55,287 nucleotides of DNA from the NCBI GenBank assembly GCA_903921785.1, contig CAIXRH010000173.1, forward strand, positions 1 to 55,287, in the 5' to 3' direction. Made by a program: the position numbers and the translations under genes. Source of the DNA: an uncultured Pseudomonadota bacterium (lineage in GTDB: Bacteria; Myxococcota_A; UBA796; SXON01). Shown here piece by piece: positions 39,802 through 46,377 of the stretch (positions within the stretch are counted from its first letter, which is position 1; every line of letters starts with the position of its first letter). The notes under the pieces are model-generated. The model was not told the DNA's origin, ran no database searches, and saw only the letters and a program-made list of their open reading frames with translations.

Positions 39802-40655
39802 AAGTCGCCCTTCTTTTTCCCTTCGCCGGCGGGCGGCGCGTGCTTCACCAGGGCCACGGAGAGCCCGGTCACGTCCTTGTCCGCCGCCGTGACCGGGTAC
39901 CGCTCGGCGGTGCCCATCGGGTCCTGGGGGCCGGGGCGCCCGTCGCCGTCTTCATCCACCACGGCCTCCACGTAGACCTTGCCCGCGCCCTGCGGCACCG
40001 CGACGGTGAACGGCCCCGGCCGATCGAGCTTCGTGCTCGCGACCACGCCCGGGTGCGTCCCGTGGACGGTGTGGTCGCCGTCGAAGACGTCCACCCGGAC
40101 CGAACCGCGCGTCCACGCCGGGTACACCACGACGCCGCTGAGCTTCACGGTGGGGCCGGTCGGGGGGGGCGGAGCCCCGGGGTCCCCGGGTTTGCCGCCA
40201 CTTGGACCTCCAGGCGTGCCCCCGCCGGGCGCTCCTGGAGGCGCCGCCTTCGGCTCCACGGGCACGCCCTTCGGCGGGTCGGGCGCGTGCACCCGGTCGG
40301 GCGCGCCGGCGGCGACCGGTGCGCTTCCCGCCCCGCCGGGAACGCCGCCGACCGTCCCGCCCGGGGGCGGAACCGAGGGGTCTCCCCGAGGTGGGTCGGG
40401 CGCAACCCCCGGGCCCGGGTCGCCCGCGTCTCCGCCCGGAGCGCCGCCCCCTCCTCCCGCGGGCGCCGGCGTACCCGCTTCACCGCTCGCGCCAGCGCCC
40501 CCGCCCGCTGCTGGATCCGCCGCGGACTCGGCGGCGCCGGAAACGGCCGCACCGGCCCGCGCCTCCTCCGCTTCCCGCGCCCTTTTGAGGATCGGGTCCT
40601 CCCCGCAGCCGAGGAGCGTCAGGACCGTGGCGGTCACTACAAACGTTGCGCGCAT
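39798..40655 (-). CDS. lipoprotein with Pro/Gly-rich linker and beta domain
   Basis: This 285-residue protein has a lipoprotein signal (MRATFVVTATVLTLLGC). A long Pro/Gly/Ala linker spans residues 35-180, and a C-terminal beta domain of about 100 residues starts at VKLSGVVVYP. It includes VVDEDGDGRPGPQDP, a Ca-binding-like acidic loop. The domain resembles small Ig- or carboxypeptidase-regulatory-like folds. The low-complexity linker suggests it spans the cell wall or surface layer. The ATG is 8 nt after TATACT and has no Shine-Dalgarno. Confidence 0.72.
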   Translation of the reverse strand: MRATFVVTATVLTLLGCGEDPILKRAREAEEARAGAAVSGAAESAADPAAGGGAGASGEAGTPAPAGGGGGAPGGDAGDPGPGVAPDPPRGDPSVPPPGGTVGGVPGGAGSAPVAAGAPDRVHAPDPPKGVPVEPKAAPPGAPGGGTPGGPSGGKPGDPGAPPPPTGPTVKLSGVVVYPAWTRGSVRVDVFDGDHTVHGTHPGVVASTKLDRPGPFTVAVPQGAGKVYVEAVVDEDGDGRPGPQDPMGTAERYPVTAADKDVTGLSVALVKHAPPAGEGKKKGDF

Positions 40656-40662
40656 CGGCCGG

Positions 40663-40668
40663 TAGTAT
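40663..40668 (+). promoter_or_regulatory. candidate -10 box (TAGTAT) of the methyltransferase gene
   Basis: It fits TANNNT and ends 10 nt before the ATG at 40679. It overlaps the oppositely oriented TATACT, so two promoters would share the 23-bp gap. Confidence 0.35.
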
Positions 40669-40669
40669 A
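40664..40669 (-). promoter_or_regulatory. candidate leaderless -10 box (TATACT)
   Basis: Five of six bases match TATAAT. It ends 8 nt before the lipoprotein ATG at 40655, in a gene with no Shine-Dalgarno. Confidence 0.45.
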
Positions 40670-40678
40670 GCGGCTGGT

Positions 40679-41257
40679 ATGGCGAGACTCGATCAGATGG
40701 CGACCGGCGCAGTCCGCGTGGTGTTCACCCCGCAGATTCTGCTCATGGTCACGAAGGTGTACATCCCCTTCCTCTTCCCGCTCACGTTCCTCATCTCCAT
40801 GCTGGCGTTGTGGCTGGACGGAGTCATGGGATTCGGCTCGGGCTTCCTGCCTAATCCGATCAACTACTACGTGGCCGGGTTCCTCATGGTCGCCGGGCTG
40901 GCGTTCGTGGGCGTCACGTACGCGGAGCTGGTCTTCGAGGGCAAGGGGAGCCCGTCGCCCACGGCCGGGCGCACGATCCACCTCGTCCGAAGCGGGATCT
41001 ACGCGTACAGCCGCAACCCCTCGGTCATCGGGAAGCTGCTCGGCTTCCTCTCCGTCGGCGTCGCGCTCAACTCGATCACCTTCGTGGCGATCCTCGCGCC
41101 CCTGCTCCTCGCCGGCTCGCTCGTGGAGAAGGTGGTGCGGCAGGAGCCGCAGCTCATCGAGATCTTCGGGGAAGAGTACGAAGCATACCGCCGCGAAGTT
41201 CCCCTTTTCTTCCCTTGGCGCCTCTTCGGCATCAAGCCGCCCTTCCGCTCGCTATAA
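40679..41257 (+). CDS. ICMT/PEMT-family membrane methyltransferase-like protein
   Basis: The 192 residues have four to five membrane helices and the isoprenylcysteine-carboxyl/phospholipid methyltransferase signature: HLVRSGIYAYSRNPSVIGKLLGFLSVGVALNS and, further on, EPQLIEIFGEEYEAYRREVPLFFP. These enzymes use S-adenosylmethionine at the membrane. The start is uncertain: ATG at 40679 (no Shine-Dalgarno, TAGTAT 10 nt before) or 40697. Its stop overlaps a perfect TATAAT that may drive the next gene. A link with the radical SAM enzyme is possible but unproven. Confidence 0.82.
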   Translation: MARLDQMATGAVRVVFTPQILLMVTKVYIPFLFPLTFLISMLALWLDGVMGFGSGFLPNPINYYVAGFLMVAGLAFVGVTYAELVFEGKGSPSPTAGRTIHLVRSGIYAYSRNPSVIGKLLGFLSVGVALNSITFVAILAPLLLAGSLVEKVVRQEPQLIEIFGEEYEAYRREVPLFFPWRLFGIKPPFRSL

Positions 41258-41258
41258 T
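41253..41258 (+). promoter_or_regulatory. candidate -10 box (perfect TATAAT)
   Basis: A consensus TATAAT, rare in a 70% GC background, overlaps the stop codon of the methyltransferase gene and lies 39 nt before the GTG of the radical SAM gene, which has AGGAGG at 41286-41291. No good -35 is visible. Confidence 0.4.
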
Positions 41259-41297
41259 CGCCGTTCGCGCGCCCCCCGGCGCGCCAGGAGGACCCTC

Positions 41298-42749
41298 GTG
41301 GACATCACCCTTCTCAATCCGCCCGAGCAGCTGCGTGTCTGGGCCGGCATCCCCAAGGCCATGGCCTACGGCGTGTACTGCTTCCCGCCGCTGGGCTTGA
41401 TGTACATCCAGGCCGCCGTGGAGAAGCGCTCCAAGTACACCGCGGAGATCTTCGATCCGGTCGTCGACGACCTCGACTACCCCGAGTTTGAGGCCCAGCT
41501 CAAGCGTTACCCGCTCGACCTGGTGGGCATCTCCACGTACACGCACTCGCTGCCCGACGTGCAGATGACCATCAACACGGTGCGCAAGCTCAACCCGAAC
41601 GCGAAGATCGTGCTCGGCGGCCCGCACTGCTCGATGTTCCCCGACTACGCCATCCAGCTCAAGGACGCCGACGCGATCCTCACCGGCGATGGCGAGGATG
41701 CCTTCCTCGAGATGGTCCAGGCGTACGACGCCGGGAAGTCCTGGGAAGGGATCGACGGGGTGTGGTTCCGGGACTCCGACGGCTCGGTGATCAAGAACAA
41801 GGAGCGCAAGAGCACCAAGTCGCTCGATGCCTACCCCTGGCCCGATCGCAGCCGCACCCGCTTCCGCGACTACTACCTCCCCGGCTGCAAGCAGCCGCTG
41901 AACACCACGGCCATCACCAGCCGCGGCTGCCCGCACTCCTGCCCGTTCTGCCTCACCTACAAGAAGCAGTACCGCATGCGGGACATCGACAACATCCTCG
42001 ACGAGATGGAGCACTGCGTCTCCCTCGGCATCACCGAGACCCACTTCATCGACGACCTGTTCACCCCGAACAGCCAGTGGGCGATGAAGTTCTGCGACGG
42101 CATCGAGCGCCGCGGCATCAAGTTCAACTGGGGCTACAAGACCACCATCGCCGGCACCACCCGCGAGCAGATCCGCCGCTGCGCCGAGACCGGCTGCACC
42201 AAGATCCACTTCGGCGTGGAGTCCACGAACAACGAAGGGTTGGACGTGTGGGGCAAACACTGCGACACCGACGACGTGCACCGCGTCTTCAAGTGGTGCC
42301 GTGAGGAGGGCGTGCGCTCCGTGGCCTACATCATGCTCGGCGGCCCGCACGAGCGCACGATGGCCGACGCCGAGAAGAACATCGACGAGATGATCAAGCT
42401 CGACGCCGACTATGCCGTCTTCGCCGTCTTCTCGCCGTACCCGGGCACCGAGTCCTTCGAGGAGGGCGCCAAGAAGGGCCTCTTCGCGGCGGACTGCTGG
42501 GATCGCCTGATGAAGGACCCGCTCTGCGGCGTGGAGGTGCCCGCCTGCTGGGAGGAGCACCTCTCCAAGGAGCAGATCCTCGATCTCCTCAAGATCGCCC
42601 ACCGCAAGTTCTACCTGCGGCCGCGCTTTGTGGCGCGCACCGCGGCGAGCATCGCGAGCGTGAGCGAGGCCAAGCGCCTGCTGGCCGGCGGGCTCTCGAT
42701 CTTCAAGCTCGAGCTGCTCAACGGCAAGAGCCGCACCGCCCCGGTGTAG
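41298..42749 (+). CDS. B12-binding-domain radical SAM enzyme
   Basis: This 483-residue enzyme is of the HpnJ/BchE-like group. The N-terminal cobalamin-binding-like domain (1-190) has LDLVGISTYTHS, KIVLGGPHCSMFPDYAI and ILTGDGEDAFLEMV. The radical SAM core starts TSRGCPHSCPFC, with [4Fe-4S] cysteines 211, 215 and 218, and has HFIDDLFTPN and HFGVESTNNEGL. Such enzymes methylate or rearrange unactivated carbons in lipids, cofactors or antibiotics. The substrate is unknown; the neighbouring membrane methyltransferase hints at a lipid. The start is GTG with AGGAGG 6 nt upstream. Confidence 0.9.
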   Translation: MDITLLNPPEQLRVWAGIPKAMAYGVYCFPPLGLMYIQAAVEKRSKYTAEIFDPVVDDLDYPEFEAQLKRYPLDLVGISTYTHSLPDVQMTINTVRKLNPNAKIVLGGPHCSMFPDYAIQLKDADAILTGDGEDAFLEMVQAYDAGKSWEGIDGVWFRDSDGSVIKNKERKSTKSLDAYPWPDRSRTRFRDYYLPGCKQPLNTTAITSRGCPHSCPFCLTYKKQYRMRDIDNILDEMEHCVSLGITETHFIDDLFTPNSQWAMKFCDGIERRGIKFNWGYKTTIAGTTREQIRRCAETGCTKIHFGVESTNNEGLDVWGKHCDTDDVHRVFKWCREEGVRSVAYIMLGGPHERTMADAEKNIDEMIKLDADYAVFAVFSPYPGTESFEEGAKKGLFAADCWDRLMKDPLCGVEVPACWEEHLSKEQILDLLKIAHRKFYLRPRFVARTAASIASVSEAKRLLAGGLSIFKLELLNGKSRTAPV

Positions 42750-42764
42750 CTCCGGCCCGAGGCC

Positions 42765-42845
42765 CCATTCTCCCCCCGGCGGCGCCTCGACCGCCGACGC
42801 TGGCCGGGGGGAAGGGCGGGCCTCGCGGCTCCAGCCCTTCGACAC
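42765..42845 (+). repeat. REP-like intergenic element, copy C, with hairpin
   Basis: The core is at 42786-42798. Perfect 9-bp arms CCCCCCGGC (42772-42780) and GCCGGGGGG (42803-42811) flank it, so the copy folds into a strong stem-loop. It lies between two convergent genes, where a bidirectional terminator would be useful. Confidence 0.7.
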
Positions 42846-42867
42846 CCGCCGCGTCGTGGTTTTCGGC

Positions 42868-43566
42868 CTAGATCACCGAGAAGGACGTCGTGGCGGTGGC
42901 GGCGGGGATGTCCGCGGTCACATCCAGCACGTAGGTGTCCACGGCGAGGCGGCCCCAGGCCTGGCCTTCTTCGAGCGTTCCGCCCGCCGGGACGGTCCAG
43001 GTGGTCACGACGCCGGCGCAGGCCACCGCCATGCCACTGCCCATGCCGCTGCTCGAGGTCACGCTCCAGCCGGTGAACAGGCAGGTCGACGGCGTGGTGA
43101 ACGTCACGTCCATCGGGCAGAGGTTGGTGACGATCGCCACCATGGTGAGCGCGTCTTTCGGCCCGAAAGAGGTGCCCACGGCGCCCGCGGAGCGGACCTC
43201 GCCGCTGAGGATCAGATCGGCCTCGGTGCAACCGGTGGACGTGCCGGTGTCCCCGGTGTCGGGCGGGACGCTGGTGTCCCCGGTGTCGGGCGGGACGCTG
43301 GTGTCCCCGGTGTCGGGCGGGACGCTGGTGTCCCCGGTGTCGGTGCCGGTGTCGGCGGTGTCTTTGCCCGTGTCGGACCCGGTGTCCGCGGTGTCCTTGC
43401 CGGTGTCGGCGGTGTCGTTGGCCGTGTCTGCGGTGTCCTTGCCGGTGTCGGCGGTGTCGCCGGTGCCGGTGTCGTCGGCGCTGGTGTCGCCCGAGCCGGT
43501 GTCGGTGGAGCTGGTGTCGGTGGCGGTGCCGCAGGCGGTCAGAAGGAGCAGGACGGTCAAGCGCAT
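42868..43566 (-). CDS. lipoprotein with Asp/Thr tandem repeats and C-terminal beta domain
   Basis: This 232-residue protein has a lipoprotein signal (MRLTVLLLLTAC). Residues 17-110 are almost only Asp, Thr, Gly, Ser and Ala, with repeated DTADTGK units and then three SVPPDTGDT units. A beta-rich globular domain of about 115 residues with four cysteines follows (CTEADLILSG, NLCPMDV, STCLFTGW, VACAGVV). The linker would be extended and may bind Ca. The function is unknown. It has AGG-containing upstream sequence and a TAGCGT box 24 nt before the ATG. Confidence 0.75.
   Translation of the reverse strand: MRLTVLLLLTACGTATDTSSTDTGSGDTSADDTGTGDTADTGKDTADTANDTADTGKDTADTGSDTGKDTADTGTDTGDTSVPPDTGDTSVPPDTGDTSVPPDTGDTGTSTGCTEADLILSGEVRSAGAVGTSFGPKDALTMVAIVTNLCPMDVTFTTPSTCLFTGWSVTSSSGMGSGMAVACAGVVTTWTVPAGGTLEEGQAWGRLAVDTYVLDVTADIPAATATTSFSVI
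43251..43331. repeat. 27-bp tandem repeat, three exact copies
   Basis: The unit begins CCCCGGTGTCGGGCGGG and encodes SVPPDTGDT in the lipoprotein linker on the minus strand. A partial fourth unit reaches about 43343. It is coding, not CRISPR. Confidence 0.9.
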
Positions 43567-43795
43567 GAGGAGACCTCGATCTCGGGCTGTACGCTACGTC
43601 CGACGGTGCGGCGGATCAAGCGGTATTTGGCGTGCCGGCTCCCGGTGGTCGCCGTCGGGCTCGCTCCGCGTTCGCGCTGCGCGCTCAGTCCCGCCGCTGC
43701 GCGCGTCGGGACCGGCCGCGGCGATGGGGGTGCGTGCCCGCGCCGGCGTCGGCGAGCCGCGCCCGCGCTGCGTTCCCCCTCACGCGGCGCCACCG

Positions 43796-44458
43796 CTACA
43801 CCCCGCGCTGCTCCGGCGGCCAGATGACCTTGTGCATCTGCACCTGGAACCGGGCCGGGACCTTGTCCGCGAGCATCCACTCCACCACGTCCGCCGCGGC
43901 GACGTGGCCGAACGCCACCGAGAAGAGCACGGTGCACCGCGCGGCGAGGCCCTCGCGCGCCACGACGTCGCGGGCCCACTCGTAGTCGCGACGTGAAGCG
44001 AGTACGAACTTCACCTCGTCGATCGGCTTGAGCTTGGGGATGTTCGCCCAGAGGTTGGCGCGCTCCTCCCCGGAGTCGGGCGGCTTCAGATCGAGGATGA
44101 CATGCACTCCCGACGGCACCGGACCGATGTCGCGACTGCCCGACGTCTCCAGCAAAACCGTATGGCCGGCGGCGAGCAGCCGCTCCATCAGCGGGATGGC
44201 CTGACGATGCACCAGCGGCTCGCCCCCGGTCACCTCCACCAGGCCGATGCCGAACCCGGCGACCTCGGCCACCACGTCGTCGATCGAGCGGGGTTCGCCG
44301 CCCTTGAAGGTCCAGGTGCTGTCGCACCAGGTGCAGCGGAGGTTGCAGCCGGCGAGGCGCACGAAGACGCAGGGCAGCCCGGCGAAGGTGCTCTCGCCCT
44401 GGATGCTGGCGTACACCTCGATGACCCGGAGGCGCTCGGCGGAGGGAATGTCGGCCAT
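43796..44458 (-). CDS. queE: 7-carboxy-7-deazaguanine synthase
   Basis: This 220-residue radical SAM enzyme makes 7-carboxy-7-deazaguanine from 6-carboxy-tetrahydropterin, a step to queuosine and other deazaguanines. ASIQGEST and the cluster motif AGCNLRCTWCDS (Cys38, Cys42, Cys45; CX3CX2C) are diagnostic, with EVTGGEPL and DLKPPDSGEE. No queC, queD or queF is in the window. The ATG at 44458 has TAGCGT 7 nt upstream and no Shine-Dalgarno. The 229 bp between its stop and the lipoprotein gene hold no recognised feature. Confidence 0.94.
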   Translation of the reverse strand: MADIPSAERLRVIEVYASIQGESTFAGLPCVFVRLAGCNLRCTWCDSTWTFKGGEPRSIDDVVAEVAGFGIGLVEVTGGEPLVHRQAIPLMERLLAAGHTVLLETSGSRDIGPVPSGVHVILDLKPPDSGEERANLWANIPKLKPIDEVKFVLASRRDYEWARDVVAREGLAARCTVLFSVAFGHVAAADVVEWMLADKVPARFQVQMHKVIWPPEQRGV

Positions 44459-44465
44459 CGCCCGG

Positions 44466-44471
44466 ACGCTA
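44466..44471 (-). promoter_or_regulatory. candidate leaderless -10 box (TAGCGT)
   Basis: On the minus strand TAGCGT ends 7 nt before the queE ATG; it fits TANNNT. The same hexamer precedes the lipoprotein start at 43566 at a longer distance. Confidence 0.35.
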
Positions 44472-44535
44472 TCCGCGCCGGCGCGCACGCGGCAGCGGCC
44501 GCGTCACGAAGTTATCGTCCCCTCGGAGGCGTCCC

Positions 44536-45153
44536 ATGCTCCTCGCCCTCGCCCTGGCGCTCGCCGCCGATCCGAATTCTCCGCATCCGCACCACGGGAT
44601 CATCACGCCGTACACCGGCGCGCCGCCTGTCTTGAGCTTCACGGCGGCGGAGCAGGCGCAGCTCGACGCGGGCAAGGTCGTCCTCCAGCAGCAGCAGGTG
44701 GCCTCGGGCGGCCGTGGCATCGCGGTGATGAACATCCACGCGCTGCCGACCACGATCTGGTCGAAGATCACCGACTACAAGGACTACCCGAAGATGGTGG
44801 GCCAGGTGTCGGAGTGCGGGAACTATCGGGTCGTAGGGAACGAGCTCTACACCCGCTTCGTTCTCGAGGTCGCAGGGATGGACGTGGAGTATTTCATCCA
44901 CCACACCTGGCACCCCGAGGCCAACTACCTCACCTGGACGCTCGACTACGCCCGGAAGTCCGACCTCGACGACTCGGTGGGCTACTGGCGGGTCGCGCCG
45001 ATCTCGTCCACCCCGCCGCTCTCGCGGCTGGAGTATTCGGTGGACATCCGCGTGAGCGGGTTCGTGCCGGGCTTCGTGCAGGACATGATCGCCAAGAAGG
45101 GCCTCACCGATGCCACTTCGTGGGTGAAGCGGGAGTCGGAAAAAGCGGGGTGA
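44536..45153 (+). CDS. secreted START/SRPBCC-like protein
   Basis: This 205-residue protein has a short signal (MLLALALALAA). The body matches the START/polyketide-cyclase-like helix-grip fold: VMNIHALPTTIWSKITDYKDYPKMVGQVSEC, ELYTRFVLEVAGMDVEYFIHH, WTLDYARKSDLDDSVGYWRV, and a long C-terminal helix. Such proteins hold a hydrophobic ligand; here it would be periplasmic. The two cysteines may not pair. GGAGG (44523-44527) precedes the ATG. A weak intrinsic-terminator-like hairpin follows the stop. Confidence 0.78.
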   Translation: MLLALALALAADPNSPHPHHGIITPYTGAPPVLSFTAAEQAQLDAGKVVLQQQQVASGGRGIAVMNIHALPTTIWSKITDYKDYPKMVGQVSECGNYRVVGNELYTRFVLEVAGMDVEYFIHHTWHPEANYLTWTLDYARKSDLDDSVGYWRVAPISSTPPLSRLEYSVDIRVSGFVPGFVQDMIAKKGLTDATSWVKRESEKAG

Positions 45154-45164
45154 GGGGCGGATGA

Positions 45165-45190
45165 CGGTCGTCTGACCGACCCCCCTTTTT
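45165..45190 (+). terminator. weak intrinsic-terminator-like hairpin
   Basis: The stem is CGGTC (45165-45169) and GACCG (45174-45178) with a 4-nt loop, then seven nt and T5 (45186-45190). The distance from stem to T-run is longer than usual. Confidence 0.3.
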
Positions 45191-45226
45191 ACAGGGTTTT
45201 CGGATATGCTGGGAGCGGAGGCTTCC

Positions 45227-46009
45227 ATGCACCTTTTCCTGTTCGTTGCCCTCGTCCTCGCCGGCTGCGCCGACCCCTACGAAGACGCGAAGAAGGCCGA
45301 CACCGTCGACGCCTACGAGACCTTCCTCGCCACCAACCCCGGCGGCGCCGACCAGCTCATGGCCGAGACCCGCCTGGAGACGCTGCTCGTCGAGAAGGCG
45401 ACCGAGTCCAAGCTGGTGGCCGACTACGACAAGATCCTGACCCGCTTCCCGCACACCAAGAAGCTGGAGGAGGTCCAGAAGGGCCGCGCGGCCGCCGCGT
45501 ACGCCGTCGCGGAGGCCGACGGTTCGGCCGACGCCTGGAAGAAGTTCATGGACGAGGACCCGTTCGCCGACAGCGCGCTCAAGAAGCGGGCCACCACGAT
45601 GATCGACGTGGCGAAGTACACCCCGACCATCGCCTTCGGCGACGTGGCGGTGGCGGAGGTGAACCTCGCGAACGATCCCGCCGGCCCGAAGGACGGCTGG
45701 GGCTTCACCGCCGATGTCACCAACAACGGCACCGAGGCGCTGGAATACGCCAACGTGGAGCTCCAGTTCCTCGGCGCGGACGGCAAGAAGCTCGGCAAGT
45801 CCCCGTCCTACCCGATCGCCGCCCCCACGGGCCCGGGCGGCATGCCGATCGAGGAAGCGCTCATCAAGCCGCTCGCCCCCGCCGAGAAGCGCACCTGGAG
45901 CTACACCACCGGCGAAGTCCCGGATGGCTGGGCGGAAGGCAAGAAGGTGAAGTTGGTGCTCATCGGCGCGCGTCCCGCGCCTCCGGCGGACCCGGCGGCG
46001 CCCAAGTAG
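45227..46009 (+). CDS. lipoprotein with N-terminal TPR/BamD-like helices
   Basis: This 260-residue protein has a lipoprotein signal (MHLFLFVALVLAGC). Residues 20-125 are helical repeats like the TPR of BamD-type proteins: DAYETFLATNPGGADQLMAETRLETLL and YDKILTRFPHTKKLEEVQKG. The C-terminal part is a beta domain (VAEVNLANDPAGPKDGW, ALEYANVELQFLG), perhaps FxLYD-like. AGCGGAGG precedes the ATG at 45227. A TANNNT box (TATGCT, 45205-45210) fits a promoter. The function is unknown; an outer-membrane assembly role is only suggested by the fold. Confidence 0.75.
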   Translation: MHLFLFVALVLAGCADPYEDAKKADTVDAYETFLATNPGGADQLMAETRLETLLVEKATESKLVADYDKILTRFPHTKKLEEVQKGRAAAAYAVAEADGSADAWKKFMDEDPFADSALKKRATTMIDVAKYTPTIAFGDVAVAEVNLANDPAGPKDGWGFTADVTNNGTEALEYANVELQFLGADGKKLGKSPSYPIAAPTGPGGMPIEEALIKPLAPAEKRTWSYTTGEVPDGWAEGKKVKLVLIGARPAPPADPAAPK

Positions 46010-46026
46010 CGGCAACGCCGTCCGCG

Positions 46027-46044
46027 CCGTAGCGGCCGCTACGG
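46027..46044. terminator. perfect 18-bp palindrome after the lipoprotein gene
   Basis: CCGTAGCGGCCGCTACGG is fully self-complementary and lies 18 bp past the stop at 46009. As RNA it would form a hairpin with a tight loop, but no T-tract follows. It could be a 3' hairpin or a protein-binding site. Confidence 0.3.
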
Positions 46045-46064
46045 TGTCGTCGTCACCGCGGTCG

Positions 46065-46090
46065 GGATTGTTGACCGATGGCAACAATCC
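46065..46090. promoter_or_regulatory. inverted repeat upstream of the CDGSH gene
   Basis: Perfect 9-bp arms GGATTGTTG (46065-46073) and CAACAATCC (46082-46090) with an 8-bp spacer. The right arm ends where a -35 would lie for the TAGACT box at 46108-46113 (17-nt spacing), a natural operator position. Confidence 0.45.
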
Positions 46091-46107
46091 TGGCGGCCGC
46101 GTCGCGG

Positions 46108-46113
46108 TAGACT
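46108..46113 (+). promoter_or_regulatory. candidate -10 box (TAGACT) of the CDGSH gene
   Basis: Same hexamer as at 2862, 5624 and 5653. It lies 23 nt before the ATG, with GGAG (46126-46129) as Shine-Dalgarno. Confidence 0.4.
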
Positions 46114-46136
46114 CGCGCTCCAACCGGAGTACGTCC

Positions 46137-46373
46137 ATGTCTACCCCCACCGTCGCCGCCAAGGTCCCCGTCGCCAAGGAGCTCGAAGCCGGCTCCTACT
46201 ACTGGTGCGCCTGCGGCAAGGCCGAGCCCCAGCCCTTCTGCAACGGCGCCCACAAGGGCTCCGGGCTGGCCCCCCAGAAGTTCGACATCGCCGAGAAGAA
46301 GACGGTGTACCTCTGCCAGTGCAAGGCCACCAAGAACCCGCCCTTCTGCGACGGGTCGCACAAGGCGCTCTGA
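46137..46373 (+). CDS. dual-CDGSH iron-sulfur protein
   Basis: This 78-residue protein has two CDGSH-type motifs, each with three Cys and one His: Cys24, Cys26, Cys35, His39 (CACGKAEPQPFCNGAH) and Cys60, Cys62, Cys71, His75 (CQCKATKNPPFCDGSH). Each should hold a redox-active, labile [2Fe-2S] cluster. Tandem-CDGSH proteins are common in bacteria and lack a firm role. The ATG at 46137 follows GGAG; an upstream extension to 46044 crosses the regulatory region and is rejected. An inverted repeat lies upstream. Its 3' end is 4 bp from the convergent next gene. Confidence 0.92.
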   Translation: MSTPTVAAKVPVAKELEAGSYYWCACGKAEPQPFCNGAHKGSGLAPQKFDIAEKKTVYLCQCKATKNPPFCDGSHKAL

Positions 46374-46377
46374 ACGT

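Noticed and set aside
43251-43460. Regular repeats that look CRISPR-like
   Set aside because: The units are contiguous without spacers and code for the Asp/Thr linker of a lipoprotein.
45188-45210. Promoter with -35 TTTACA and -10 TATGCT before the lipoprotein gene at 45227
   Set aside because: The spacer is only 11 nt; the TATGCT box alone is mentioned with the gene.
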